A stretch of DNA of 22,098 bases from the NCBI GenBank assembly GCA_019415435.1, contig DXZE01000035.1, forward strand, positions 1-22,098, in the 5' to 3' direction. Source of the stretch: Erysipelotrichaceae bacterium. Its GTDB lineage: Bacteria; Bacillota_I; Bacilli_A; Erysipelotrichales; Erysipelotrichaceae. A program made the position numbers and the translations under genes. The notes beneath the pieces were generated by a model. It was given only the letters and a program-made list of their open reading frames with translations, was not told where the DNA came from and made no database searches. This document shows positions 14,262-21,507 of the stretch, one piece after another (position 1 is the first letter of the stretch; the number at the start of each line of letters is the position of its first letter).

Positions 14262-14871
14262 GTTAACCCTAACAAATTAAATATAGCAGAAAAAATTTAG
14301 ATAATAAAGACTGGAATCACATATAATAAAAGCTATATTAAAAGTACAAAGAGAAGTACTCATAAAAATCATAAACAGATATGAGAAGTATTGAGTACTT
14401 CGAAGGAGGTTCAGATGAGAGGACCGGGTATTTGTTAAGGCAGGTAGAGATACCTGCACATAATCCAATTGAAAATCTGGGACAAAGGCTGAAGAGAAGT
14501 GAAAAAATTCGATAAAACTGAATGATCAAAATAGCAGACTTCCATAGATACCATGGAAAAGGTATTAAAAAGATCGGAATCAGATCCAGATGCAGACCAA
14601 TTGAAGCATATGAATCAGAAATGAAAGAGTATGCAGGGTAACGCAAAAGAAGATACTGCCAGGATGATTCAGTAAAGATGCCGGGATAGTCAGAGATGAA
14701 GGAAGATACATATTCAATAATAGATTGTCATAAGGATGAAGAAATATCGGAAACGCTGACGATTCCAGTAGTAAGAAAGAAAAGACGGTAACAGAAAGAG
14801 TAAGAAAGATCAGAAAGCTGAAAGCTGATCAGAAAAGTTTTCTCAGTAAGCTTACGTCACAGATTAACAAG
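14262..14871 (+). other. gene-poor 610-nt region: orphan transcript, structured RNA or decayed gene
   Basis: There is no convincing gene on either strand, yet the stretch is closed by its own plus-strand terminator and contains TATAAT at 14322-14327. Local inverted repeats: AAGTACTC/GAGTACTT (14354-14361 with 14393-14400); GCAGGTA-GAGA-TACCTGC (14440-14457, GNRA-type loop); TTCCAT/ATGGAA near 14550; GATCAG/CTGATC (14809-14830). The plus strand is strongly purine-rich. The longest plus-strand frame, 14381-14515, encodes 44 aa (MRSIEYFEGG...) with no ribosome site; the same frame downstream has protein-like text broken by several stops. AAGGAGG at 14403-14409 precedes an 8-codon ORF (MRGPGIC) at 14415. 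It could be a noncoding RNA or an old pseudogene; I do not recognise a known class. Confidence 0.4.
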
Positions 14872-14901
14872 AAGGGGAATTCTGATAAAGGATTCCCTTT
14901 T
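14872..14901 (+). terminator. terminator of the orphan region
   Basis: AAGGGGAAT (14872-14880) pairs with ATTCCCTTT (14892-14900) over an 11-nt loop and ends in a T-run. Only the plus-strand orientation has a T tail. typA already has its own terminator, so this one implies a separate transcript. Confidence 0.7.
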
Positions 14902-14925
14902 ACTGATGCATAAAGTAAATATGTC

Positions 14926-14934
14926 TGTTATAAT
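14926..14934 (+). promoter_or_regulatory. extended -10 of the leaderless DJ-1 gene
   Basis: TGTTATAAT; the hexamer ends at 14934, so the standard start point is 14941, the A of the ATG. No Shine-Dalgarno sequence fits between them. Confidence 0.65.
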
Positions 14935-14940
14935 TTTCAC

Positions 14941-15528
14941 ATGAATGCAGATAAGAAATGTGCCATCTTCCTTGCGGATGGCTTTGAAGATTGTGAGGGA
15001 TTGATCACAATAGATATTTTAAGAAGAGGCAGGGTTACAATTGATACGGTTTCCATGAATGATTCTCTGCAGGTACATACATCTCATGGTGTTACATTAC
15101 AGGCAGATAAATTATTCAAAGATGTGAATACAGAAGATTATGATGTATTGATTCTTCCGGGTGGAAAGGCTGGTACGGCCAACCTTGAAAAGAATGACAG
15201 ATTAAAACAAGCTTTAACAAAGCATTGTGAAAGTGGAAAGCTTACCTGTGCGATATGTGCTGCCCCATCCATTCTTGGTCACCTTGGTCTGTTAAAGGGA
15301 AAGAATTATACATGCTTCCCTGAATTTGAGGATCAGAGCTATGGTGGACAATATCAGATGGAATTAGCGGTTAAGGATGGAAATATCATTACGGGCAGAG
15401 GTATGGGTGCTACGATTGAATTTGCCCGTCTCATACTGAAACAGCTTGTATCTGATGATATGATGCGTTATGTAGAATACGGTATGCAGTATGAACACAG
15501 TTTTCGTACATTAAAGAAACCGGAATAG
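14941..15528 (+). CDS. DJ-1/PfpI (YajL/ThiJ-like) family protein
   Basis: This 195-aa Rossmann-like protein begins with the strand KCAIFLADGFEDCEG, which carries the conserved Glu16, and has the nucleophile elbow CAICAAPSILG with reactive Cys106. YDVLILPGGKAG (67-78) and the C-terminal TGRGMGATIEFA complete the family pattern. Members act in carbonyl-stress or cysteine-based protection, reported as glyoxalase or deglycase activity; which applies here is unknown. The ATG lies 6 nt after an extended -10 with no Shine-Dalgarno, so the mRNA is probably leaderless. The [FeFe] hydrogenase gene starts 26 nt after its stop with no terminator between, so the two are likely cotranscribed. Confidence 0.92.
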   Translation: MNADKKCAIFLADGFEDCEGLITIDILRRGRVTIDTVSMNDSLQVHTSHGVTLQADKLFKDVNTEDYDVLILPGGKAGTANLEKNDRLKQALTKHCESGKLTCAICAAPSILGHLGLLKGKNYTCFPEFEDQSYGGQYQMELAVKDGNIITGRGMGATIEFARLILKQLVSDDMMRYVEYGMQYEHSFRTLKKPE

Positions 15529-15554
15529 GCTTTGAAAGGAAAGAGTGAATATTT

Positions 15555-17033
15555 ATGGAAAACATTTTTTCAAATGATTCAAGACAATTTAAATTTGATG
15601 TTCTTGTGGAAATATGCAGGCAGGCTTTTGAACATCCTGTAGATGAAGATTCTGTACAGAAGTATGCCAGTAATCTGGTAACTCTTGGTACACCAAGAGT
15701 ACGCTGTTGTGTCTATAAGGAAAGAGAAGTTCTGAGGCAGAGAGTCAGACTGGCTTTAGGCAAAGATGCCAGTGAAGAAAGACCATGTGGAGAACATCAG
15801 ATTGTTCAGGTAATTGATGCCGCATGCGATGGCTGTACGATCCATAAGATCAGAGTAACGGACAACTGCCGTAAGTGTATGGCCAAGAAGTGCGTAGCCG
15901 CATGTCGTTTCGATGCTATGCATATGGGTACCTATCATAGTGAAATTGATTATGACAAGTGTAAGTCCTGCGGTGCCTGTGCAAGAGCGTGCCCATACAA
16001 TGCAATTGTTGTGACAGAAAGACCATGCTTTGCCCATTGCCCGGTTCAGGCTATCAGCTGGGATGAGAACCATATTTCTGTAATTGATGAATCCAAGTGC
16101 ATTAACTGCGGTCAGTGTGAAGGTGCATGTCCGTTTGGTGCTTGCGAAGATAAGAGCTGGGTTAAGCAGGTTGCGGATGATTTAAGAGATGGCAGGAAGA
16201 TCTTTGCAATAGTAGCTCCATCTATTCAGGGACAGTTTGATAATACAACCTTACAGCAGGTTATGAAGGCTGTTGAAATGCTTGGCTTTGAAAAGTGCAT
16301 TGAAGTAGCCGGTGGTGCTGATGCGGTTGCGGAAACAGAATACAAAGAGTTAAAGGAACATAAGGAAAAGGGTCAGCCTTTGACAACATCCTGCTGTGCA
16401 GCTTTTGTCAATATGCTGAAGATTCACTTCCCGGATCTCTATAAGAATAACAAGTCTACGACTTTATCACCTATGCTCGCTATTGCCAGAAAGCTGAAGA
16501 CAGATCATCCGGATCATGAAGTTGTTTTCATCGGTCCATGTGTTGCGAAGAAGAATGAAGTATTCTGGGATGATAATGTAGATTATGCTTTAACATATGA
16601 AGAATTGGCAGCGATGTTTATTGCCAAGCATATTTCTCCTGATAGTGTTCAGACACCGGAATTAACCGAATATGCGTCTAACTATGGACGTAACTTTGCC
16701 CATACAGGCGGTGTTGCGGCTGCGGTTGTAGAGGCTGCCAAGGAAGCTGGAGATGGCAGTTATACACATGTAGATGCTTCTGGTGGATTTGAATGCAAGA
16801 AGCAGCTGATGTTAATGAAAGCAGGACGCTTCAATGCGGATATTCTGGAAGGTATGTGTTGTGAAGGCGGCTGTATAGCTGGTCCTGCATGTATCTCTGA
16901 TCCATTAACTGTTAAGGGCAGAATGGCAAGAGAAAATATGAAGACGGACAATAAGACAATTGCCCAGGGTGTAGAAGTCTTTGGTATGAAGGACTTTGAC
17001 ATTCATCTGCATAACGATCCTGACAGGAAATAA
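15555..17033 (+). CDS. monomeric [FeFe] hydrogenase (group B type)
   Basis: This 492-aa cytoplasmic enzyme reduces protons or oxidises H2. N-terminal Fe-S region: CRKCMAKKCVAAC (105-117), CKSCGACARACP (136-147), CFAHCP (158-163) and CINCGQCEGACP (182-193), enough for several [4Fe-4S] clusters. H-cluster motifs: L1 TSCCAAF (Cys280, Cys281), L2 GPCVAKK (Cys329) and L3 EGMCCEGGC (Cys436, Cys440). These fit the group-B TSCCPAF / GPCxAKK / EGMACxGGC pattern. Two changes stand out: Ala in place of the L1 Pro, and an extra Cys435 in place of the L3 Ala. All ligand cysteines are kept, so activity is expected. No hydE/F/G maturase is in this window. The ribosome site is weak and distant (AAAGGA); translation may be coupled to the DJ-1 gene. 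Confidence 0.93.
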   Translation: MENIFSNDSRQFKFDVLVEICRQAFEHPVDEDSVQKYASNLVTLGTPRVRCCVYKEREVLRQRVRLALGKDASEERPCGEHQIVQVIDAACDGCTIHKIRVTDNCRKCMAKKCVAACRFDAMHMGTYHSEIDYDKCKSCGACARACPYNAIVVTERPCFAHCPVQAISWDENHISVIDESKCINCGQCEGACPFGACEDKSWVKQVADDLRDGRKIFAIVAPSIQGQFDNTTLQQVMKAVEMLGFEKCIEVAGGADAVAETEYKELKEHKEKGQPLTTSCCAAFVNMLKIHFPDLYKNNKSTTLSPMLAIARKLKTDHPDHEVVFIGPCVAKKNEVFWDDNVDYALTYEELAAMFIAKHISPDSVQTPELTEYASNYGRNFAHTGGVAAAVVEAAKEAGDGSYTHVDASGGFECKKQLMLMKAGRFNADILEGMCCEGGCIAGPACISDPLTVKGRMARENMKTDNKTIAQGVEVFGMKDFDIHLHNDPDRK

Positions 17034-17037
17034 TGAT

Positions 17038-17076
17038 AAGAACGGATACTTTATGAACGAAGTGTCCGTTCTTTTT
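17038..17076 (+). terminator. terminator of the hydrogenase operon
   Basis: AAGAACGGA and TCCGTTCTT form a 9-bp stem, extended internally by ACTT/AAGT, with a T tail at 17072-17076. The next promoter's TGC begins on the last T. Confidence 0.85.
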
Positions 17077-17084
17077 GCTATACT
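17076..17084 (+). promoter_or_regulatory. extended -10 of the leaderless DUF1349 gene
   Basis: TGCTATACT ends 7 nt before the ATG at 17092, predicting a leader of 0-1 nt. It abuts the preceding terminator's T-run. Confidence 0.6.
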
Positions 17085-17091
17085 GTTAGAA

Positions 17092-17664
17092 ATGAAGAAA
17101 ACAATTAATTTCCAGGAAATACATTGGATTCAGAAACCAGACCGCTATATCCAGAGAGATGATTGTCTTGTTATCGAGACACAGCCTCATACCATGCTGC
17201 GGCCGTATGGCAGAAATGGTGCCGAAGCAGTAGAACTGTCTGTGAATCCAAAAGGAAATTTTCATTTTACGGTCAGAACAGATTTCGAGTATCGGAAAGC
17301 CTTTGACCAATGCGGCATCCTGCTGTATAACGATAACGTCCGTAAGGCTGTAATTGGCGTTGAAAAGCGGGATGGCAGTATATCCAAGCTTTCCAGTATT
17401 GTCTTTCATAAAGATGGTAATGACCGTTGTGAAAGAGAAATCGGGTCTTCCATACAATGGATGTATTACAGAGTATGGGTCAGAGGAGATATAGCAAGAA
17501 TACAGTATAGTTTTAACGGGCAGAGATATTCTGATTTCCGGCAGTTTTCATTTCAGAATCATAATGATATCAGAATAGGATTTTATGCATGCAGTCCGCT
17601 GGATTCCTATTTTGACTGCCGTTTTTCGGAAATGATATTAAGTGATGAAGAGGAAGAAACATGA
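17092..17664 (+). CDS. DUF1349 family protein (concanavalin-like fold)
   Basis: This 190-aa soluble protein is beta-rich with the DUF1349 pattern: an early PDRYIQRDDCLVIET stretch, FHFTVRTDFEYRKAFDQCGILLYND in the middle, QWMYYRVWVRGD, and DIRIGFYACSPL near the C-terminus. The family has a jelly-roll or concanavalin-like fold and is often called regulation of enolase protein 1, without a proven biochemical role. The start at 17092 is chosen because it follows the -10 box by 7 nt and begins the conserved region; frames extending upstream to 16996 would cross the hydrogenase stop and the terminator. Its stop overlaps the pepT start (ATGA), so the two are translationally coupled. Confidence 0.82.
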   Translation: MKKTINFQEIHWIQKPDRYIQRDDCLVIETQPHTMLRPYGRNGAEAVELSVNPKGNFHFTVRTDFEYRKAFDQCGILLYNDNVRKAVIGVEKRDGSISKLSSIVFHKDGNDRCEREIGSSIQWMYYRVWVRGDIARIQYSFNGQRYSDFRQFSFQNHNDIRIGFYACSPLDSYFDCRFSEMILSDEEEET

Positions 17665-18884
17665 GTGCAGTAGAAAGATTAATCCGTTATTGTAAAATTG
17701 ATACACAATCCGATCCGGGGAATGAAGATGTTACACCATCCGCTAAGAAGGAATTTAATCTGGCAGATATTCTTGTGAAAGAACTGGCTGATTTAGGATT
17801 AGAGAATACAGAAGTGGATGAACATTGTTATGTGTATGGCTGGCTGCCATCCAATGTATCTTATAAGACAAAGACAGTTGGTTTTATAGCCCATATGGAT
17901 ACAGCACCGGATTACAGCGGAACCAATGTGAATCCACGTATTATTGAAAACTTTGACGGAGAAGATATTCCTTTGAGTGATACAGTCACGACAAAGATGT
18001 CTGATTTCCCTCAGATGAAACAATTAAAGGGGAAAACATTAGTAGTAACCGACGGTACTACCCTGCTAGGCGCAGATGACAAGGCTGGCATTACATGTAT
18101 CATGGAAGGATTAGAGTATTTGCAGAATCATCCTGAAGTGAAACATGGTCGTATTGCCATATGCTTTACACCTGATGAAGAGATAGGCAATGGTCCGAAG
18201 TATTTTGATGCTCAGAAGTTCGGGGCTGATTTTGCGTACACAATGGATGGCGGTACGGTCAGAGAAATCTCTGATGAAACATTTAATGCGGCCAGTGCAG
18301 ATATTCACTTTACAGGTTTCTCCATTCATCCTGGTGAAGCCAAGAACAAGATGATTAATGCGGCATCACTTGCCTGTGAAATGCATGAGTTACTGCCATC
18401 TTATATGACACCTGAACATACAGAGGGAAGAGAAGGATTTATTCATTTAATCAGTATGCATGGAGATACGGATCAGGCTGATTTATCCTATATCATCCGT
18501 GATCATGACCGTCATAAATTGGAAGAAAAGAAACAGTTAATTCAAAAGGCAGTAAATTACATCAATGAAGAACATGGCAATTGTGCAAAGGTTGTATTCA
18601 GGGATGCTTATCATAATATGAAGGAAGTATTGGAAAAGCATCCGGAAGCTGTGAATATTGCCTTTAAAGCATATGAACAGTTAGGTATCAAACCAATACA
18701 TGAGCCAATCCGGGGCGGTACCGATGGTGCTGAATTATCTTTCAGAGGATTACCATGCCCGAATTTAGGTAATGGCGGTGGTAATTTCCACGGTCGCTAT
18801 GAATATTGTGTTGTGGAAGAGCTGGAACAGGCAGTTCAGGTAGTTGTTGAAATAGCAAAGCTGACTGCGGAGGAAAAGATATGA
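17661..18884 (+). CDS. pepT: peptidase T (tripeptide aminopeptidase, M20B)
   Basis: This 407-aa cytosolic dizinc peptidase is the expected size. Active-site motifs: GFIAHMDTAPD (His78, Asp80), LLGADDKAG (bridging Asp140), TPDEEIG (Glu173/Glu174), YTMDGG, and the C-terminal RGGTDGAELSF and GGGNFHGRYE loops that complete the metal site. It removes N-terminal residues from tripeptides, supplying free amino acids. It overlaps the DUF1349 gene upstream and the PfkB kinase downstream by 4 nt each (ATGA), so all three are one operon starting at 17079. AGGAAG lies about 5 nt before the ATG. Confidence 0.97.
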   Translation: MSAVERLIRYCKIDTQSDPGNEDVTPSAKKEFNLADILVKELADLGLENTEVDEHCYVYGWLPSNVSYKTKTVGFIAHMDTAPDYSGTNVNPRIIENFDGEDIPLSDTVTTKMSDFPQMKQLKGKTLVVTDGTTLLGADDKAGITCIMEGLEYLQNHPEVKHGRIAICFTPDEEIGNGPKYFDAQKFGADFAYTMDGGTVREISDETFNAASADIHFTGFSIHPGEAKNKMINAASLACEMHELLPSYMTPEHTEGREGFIHLISMHGDTDQADLSYIIRDHDRHKLEEKKQLIQKAVNYINEEHGNCAKVVFRDAYHNMKEVLEKHPEAVNIAFKAYEQLGIKPIHEPIRGGTDGAELSFRGLPCPNLGNGGGNFHGRYEYCVVEELEQAVQVVVEIAKLTAEEKI

Positions 18885-19810
18885 TATGTACATGTACAAT
18901 GAATCCTTCACTGGATTACTATATGGAATTTGAAACTGAACCGAAAGTCAATGAGGTCAACCGCAGTTCCATTGAATACTATGAAGCTGGTGGAAAGGGT
19001 ATTAATGTTTCTATAGTTCTGAATAATCTTGGTATTCCCAGCAAGGCTTTTGGTTTTGTTGGTGGTTTTACAAAGGATTTCTATATTTCATTATTAGCCA
19101 AGTATGAAAATATCAGACCGGCATTTACATATACGGAAGGCAATACAAGAATTAATGTTAAGCTGCGTACAGAAGACAGACCGGATACGAATCTGAATGC
19201 CATGGGACCAGTCATTACGCATGAAGATATGCATAATCTGGAAAGAAAAGTAAGCATGCTGTATGAACAGGATTATTTTGTATTAGCCGGTAATACGCCT
19301 GAATATCTCAGTGATGATACAAAAGCAATGCTTACAGAGGCTATCAGAACAGGAGTAAAGGTAGTATTAGATACGAATCCGGATATCATGCGGGATATGA
19401 TTTCTGAAAAACCATTCCTGTATAAGACAACTCCTGAAGAACTTGGATTCATATTAAATCGTCCTGTGAAGACACGTCAGGACGTTGTGGATGGTGCCAG
19501 AGAACTGTACCATGCTGGAGTTAAGCATATACTGGTTGTAAGAGACAATGAAGAAGGTCTGATGATCAGCCGCAAGGGAACATATTATGCAAAGATCTTA
19601 AGTCAGGGTGATGCCGTAAATACCGTTGGTACAGGCGATTCCATGGTGGCAGGATTCCTGATGGATTATCTGCGTACTGGTGATTCGGTAGATTCTTTCC
19701 GCTTTGGGGCATCCTGCGGCAGTGCTACAGCTTATTCAAAAGGTCTTGCGACTCGTGCAAAGATCGATGCCATGTATGAAAATACAGAAATCGTTAAGGT
19801 TGAAGAATAA
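18881..19810 (+). CDS. PfkB-family sugar kinase, 1-phosphofructokinase-like
   Basis: This 309-aa kinase has the FruK/LacC-type N-terminus (TCTMNPSLDYYM), the substrate loop EAGGKGINVS (36-44), the DTNPDIM strand, and the ATP/anion-hole signature NTVGTGDSMVAGFL (247-260) with catalytic base Asp253. The closest well-known activities are fructose-1-phosphate and tagatose-6-phosphate phosphorylation. No PTS transporter, FruR-type regulator or aldolase is adjacent, so the substrate is not established. It overlaps pepT by 4 nt with AGGAAAAGAT before the ATG, a tight but functionally odd pairing with a peptidase. Confidence 0.88.
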   Translation: MICTCTMNPSLDYYMEFETEPKVNEVNRSSIEYYEAGGKGINVSIVLNNLGIPSKAFGFVGGFTKDFYISLLAKYENIRPAFTYTEGNTRINVKLRTEDRPDTNLNAMGPVITHEDMHNLERKVSMLYEQDYFVLAGNTPEYLSDDTKAMLTEAIRTGVKVVLDTNPDIMRDMISEKPFLYKTTPEELGFILNRPVKTRQDVVDGARELYHAGVKHILVVRDNEEGLMISRKGTYYAKILSQGDAVNTVGTGDSMVAGFLMDYLRTGDSVDSFRFGASCGSATAYSKGLATRAKIDAMYENTEIVKVEE

Positions 19811-19828
19811 AAATCATAATGATATGAT
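19800..19828 (+). promoter_or_regulatory. promoter of the second CPWC lipoprotein gene
   Basis: TTGAAG (19800-19805), 17-bp spacer, TATGAT (19823-19828) with a TGA extension. The -35 overlaps the last codons of the sugar kinase; no terminator separates the genes. Confidence 0.6.
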
Positions 19829-19856
19829 TCAGCACATATATTAAGTGAGGCTTTTA

Positions 19857-20468
19857 ATGAAACGACTGATTATAGCTTTATTAACGATAACCATGCTGGC
19901 AGGATGTTCTTCATCCCATCAGGAAGAAAATACTGCATCTACACCAACTCCTGCATCCACAGATAAGGTAACAATCACAAACAAAGCAGACATTACTGCA
20001 TTTAAAGCAGATATGTCTCAGTACAAGTGGATTACAGAACCTTATGGTGATTTTGAAGAAACAACTTTAAAAGAGTCCATCAAGATGTTTACAGAGAAAG
20101 GTTCCGGTATTCTTTACTTTGGTTATGTAGGATGTCCATGGTGTGAAAGAGCTGTTCCGAATCTGAATAAGGCTGCTGTAAAGACAGGTGCTACCATCTA
20201 TTACATTGATGCCTCTGTACAGCCTGATAATTGCGATTATAAGGAAATAACAGGCTATTTGGCTTCTGCTTTGGATAAAGATGAGAATGGGGATCCTGAG
20301 TTCTTTGTGCCGTTAGTCGTAGGTGTCAAGAATGGTGAGATCGTAGGTTCTCATACTTCTCTGGTAGATGATTTCACTTTACAGAGTGAAGATGATCAGA
20401 TGAGTGATGCTCAGAATCAGGAGTTAGAGGACATCTATACGAAGATTATTGCCAAGTGTGCAGATTAA
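19857..20468 (+). CDS. thioredoxin-fold lipoprotein with CPWC motif (second copy type)
   Basis: This 203-aa protein has a lipoprotein signal (MKRLIIALL..., lipobox LAGC with Cys17), a Ser/Thr/Pro linker, and a thioredoxin-like domain with YFGYVGCPWCERAVPNL (Cys93/Cys96), the strand IYYIDAS and the cis-Pro strand FVPLVVGV. Architecture and length match the lipoprotein at 9519, but the sequences are only moderately alike, so they are diverged paralogues. It likely acts outside the membrane on protein thiols; Bta/PedC-like is the nearest group. The ATG at 19857 has GAGG 6 nt upstream; a GTG at 19845 is less likely. It ends at a terminator that overlaps its stop codon. Confidence 0.87.
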   Translation: MKRLIIALLTITMLAGCSSSHQEENTASTPTPASTDKVTITNKADITAFKADMSQYKWITEPYGDFEETTLKESIKMFTEKGSGILYFGYVGCPWCERAVPNLNKAAVKTGATIYYIDASVQPDNCDYKEITGYLASALDKDENGDPEFFVPLVVGVKNGEIVGSHTSLVDDFTLQSEDDQMSDAQNQELEDIYTKIIAKCAD

Positions 20469-20488
20469 GCGGTTTTCTACCGCTTTTT
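20467..20488 (+). terminator. terminator overlapping the lipoprotein stop
   Basis: AAGCGG-TTTTCTA-CCGCTT followed by TTT. The first two stem bases are the end of the TAA stop codon. Confidence 0.85.
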
Positions 20489-20500
20489 GTTTGTCTGCGT

Positions 20501-20506
20501 TACAAT
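20501..20506 (+). promoter_or_regulatory. -10 box of a probable leaderless lactonase transcript
   Basis: TACAAT ends 6 nt before the ATG at 20513, placing the standard start point on the A of ATG. There is no Shine-Dalgarno sequence and no clear -35. Confidence 0.5.
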
Positions 20507-20512
20507 AGAGAT

Positions 20513-21448
20513 ATGGAAAATACAATATTTGCAGGAACGTATACTGCTAAGACTAGTGAAGGTATTTACCGCTTCACCTGTACAGATGGAAAGCTTTCTG
20601 AAGCAGAGCTTTTTACAAAAATCCGCAATCCGAAATATATTACGGTTCAGGATGACATGATTACATCATTAGGAGACTTTGACAATGGCTCCGGTGTCGC
20701 CCTGATTAACAGCAATGGCAGCATTGTTTCACAACTCGCCTATGAAGAGAGAACATCCTGTTATGTGACAAGAAAGGGAGACAGAATCTATACTGCCAAC
20801 TATCATACAGGAACAGTCAGTCTGTTAAAGGAAGAGGAAGGAAATTTAAAACTGATTCGTTCTTATCAGATTCAGGATGGAGCCGGATGTCATCAGGTTC
20901 TTTTATGGAATGACAAGGTACTTGTACCATGTCTGTTTCTGGACAGGATTGTCATCATGGATGAAGATTTAAACAGTATTGAAGACAGCATCCGCTTCAA
21001 CCATGGTACTGGTCCAAGACATGGTGTATTCACCGCAGACAATCAGTATCTGTATCTTGTGTCAGAATTAAGCAATGAATTATTTGTGATTCATACCGGT
21101 GACTGGAAGATAGAGACTTCTATATCTGTACTTCCAAATGGTCTGACGCATCAGAGAGATACTGCCGCGATAAGACTCAGTGAGAATGAATCTCATATTT
21201 ACGTATCCACGAGAACACTGAATATTCTTTCTGTTATTGAAGTAGAAGATCATAAACCGACATTAGTACAGAATATATTCTGTGGCGGTAAGCATCCAAG
21301 AGACTTTATCTTATGTGGAAAGTACCTCTTGTGTGCCAACCGTCATTCAGATGAAGTTGTTTCGTTTGAATTAGAAGAGAATGGCACAATCGGTGATCAG
21401 GTATCTTCTACCCATGTTCCTGAAGCAGTCTCACTGGCAATGGAATAA
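20513..21448 (+). CDS. lactonase-family seven-bladed beta-propeller (6-phosphogluconolactonase-like)
   Basis: This 311-aa soluble protein is built of repeated beta-propeller blades. It opens with IFAGTYTAKTSEGIYRF, the typical lactonase/YbhE N-terminus, and contains the diagnostic NHGTGPRHGVF and GGKHPRDFIL stretches plus a DGAGCHQV blade. Family members include 6-phosphogluconolactonase of the Pgl/YbhE type and muconate lactonizing enzymes; the substrate here is unproven. The start at 20513 is chosen by family alignment and the -10 spacing. An in-frame upstream ATG at 20456 lies inside the preceding lipoprotein gene and would cross its terminator. It is followed by its own terminator. Confidence 0.88.
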   Translation: MENTIFAGTYTAKTSEGIYRFTCTDGKLSEAELFTKIRNPKYITVQDDMITSLGDFDNGSGVALINSNGSIVSQLAYEERTSCYVTRKGDRIYTANYHTGTVSLLKEEEGNLKLIRSYQIQDGAGCHQVLLWNDKVLVPCLFLDRIVIMDEDLNSIEDSIRFNHGTGPRHGVFTADNQYLYLVSELSNELFVIHTGDWKIETSISVLPNGLTHQRDTAAIRLSENESHIYVSTRTLNILSVIEVEDHKPTLVQNIFCGGKHPRDFILCGKYLLCANRHSDEVVSFELEENGTIGDQVSSTHVPEAVSLAME

Positions 21449-21456
21449 TACTTACG

Positions 21457-21485
21457 GCCATCTGTTTCTCTAACAGGTGGCTTTT
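21457..21485 (+). terminator. terminator fused to the next promoter
   Basis: GCCATCTGTT-TCTCT-AACAGGTGGC (10 bp, one G-T pair) followed by TTTT. The last T is the first base of the following TATAAT. Confidence 0.8.
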
Positions 21486-21490
21486 ATAAT
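21485..21490 (+). promoter_or_regulatory. -10 box of the tag gene
   Basis: TATAAT; the expected start near 21497 gives a short leader of about 10 nt, close to the AGGAGT ribosome site. No clear -35 was seen; the region is occupied by the terminator hairpin. Confidence 0.5.
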
Positions 21491-21507
21491 GTGAATAGGA
21501 GTGTTTT

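Noticed and set aside
14338..14646. 102-aa open frame on the minus strand of the orphan region
   Set aside because: No ribosome site, antisense to a purine-rich strand, and the predicted residues look like a low-complexity hydrophobic shadow.
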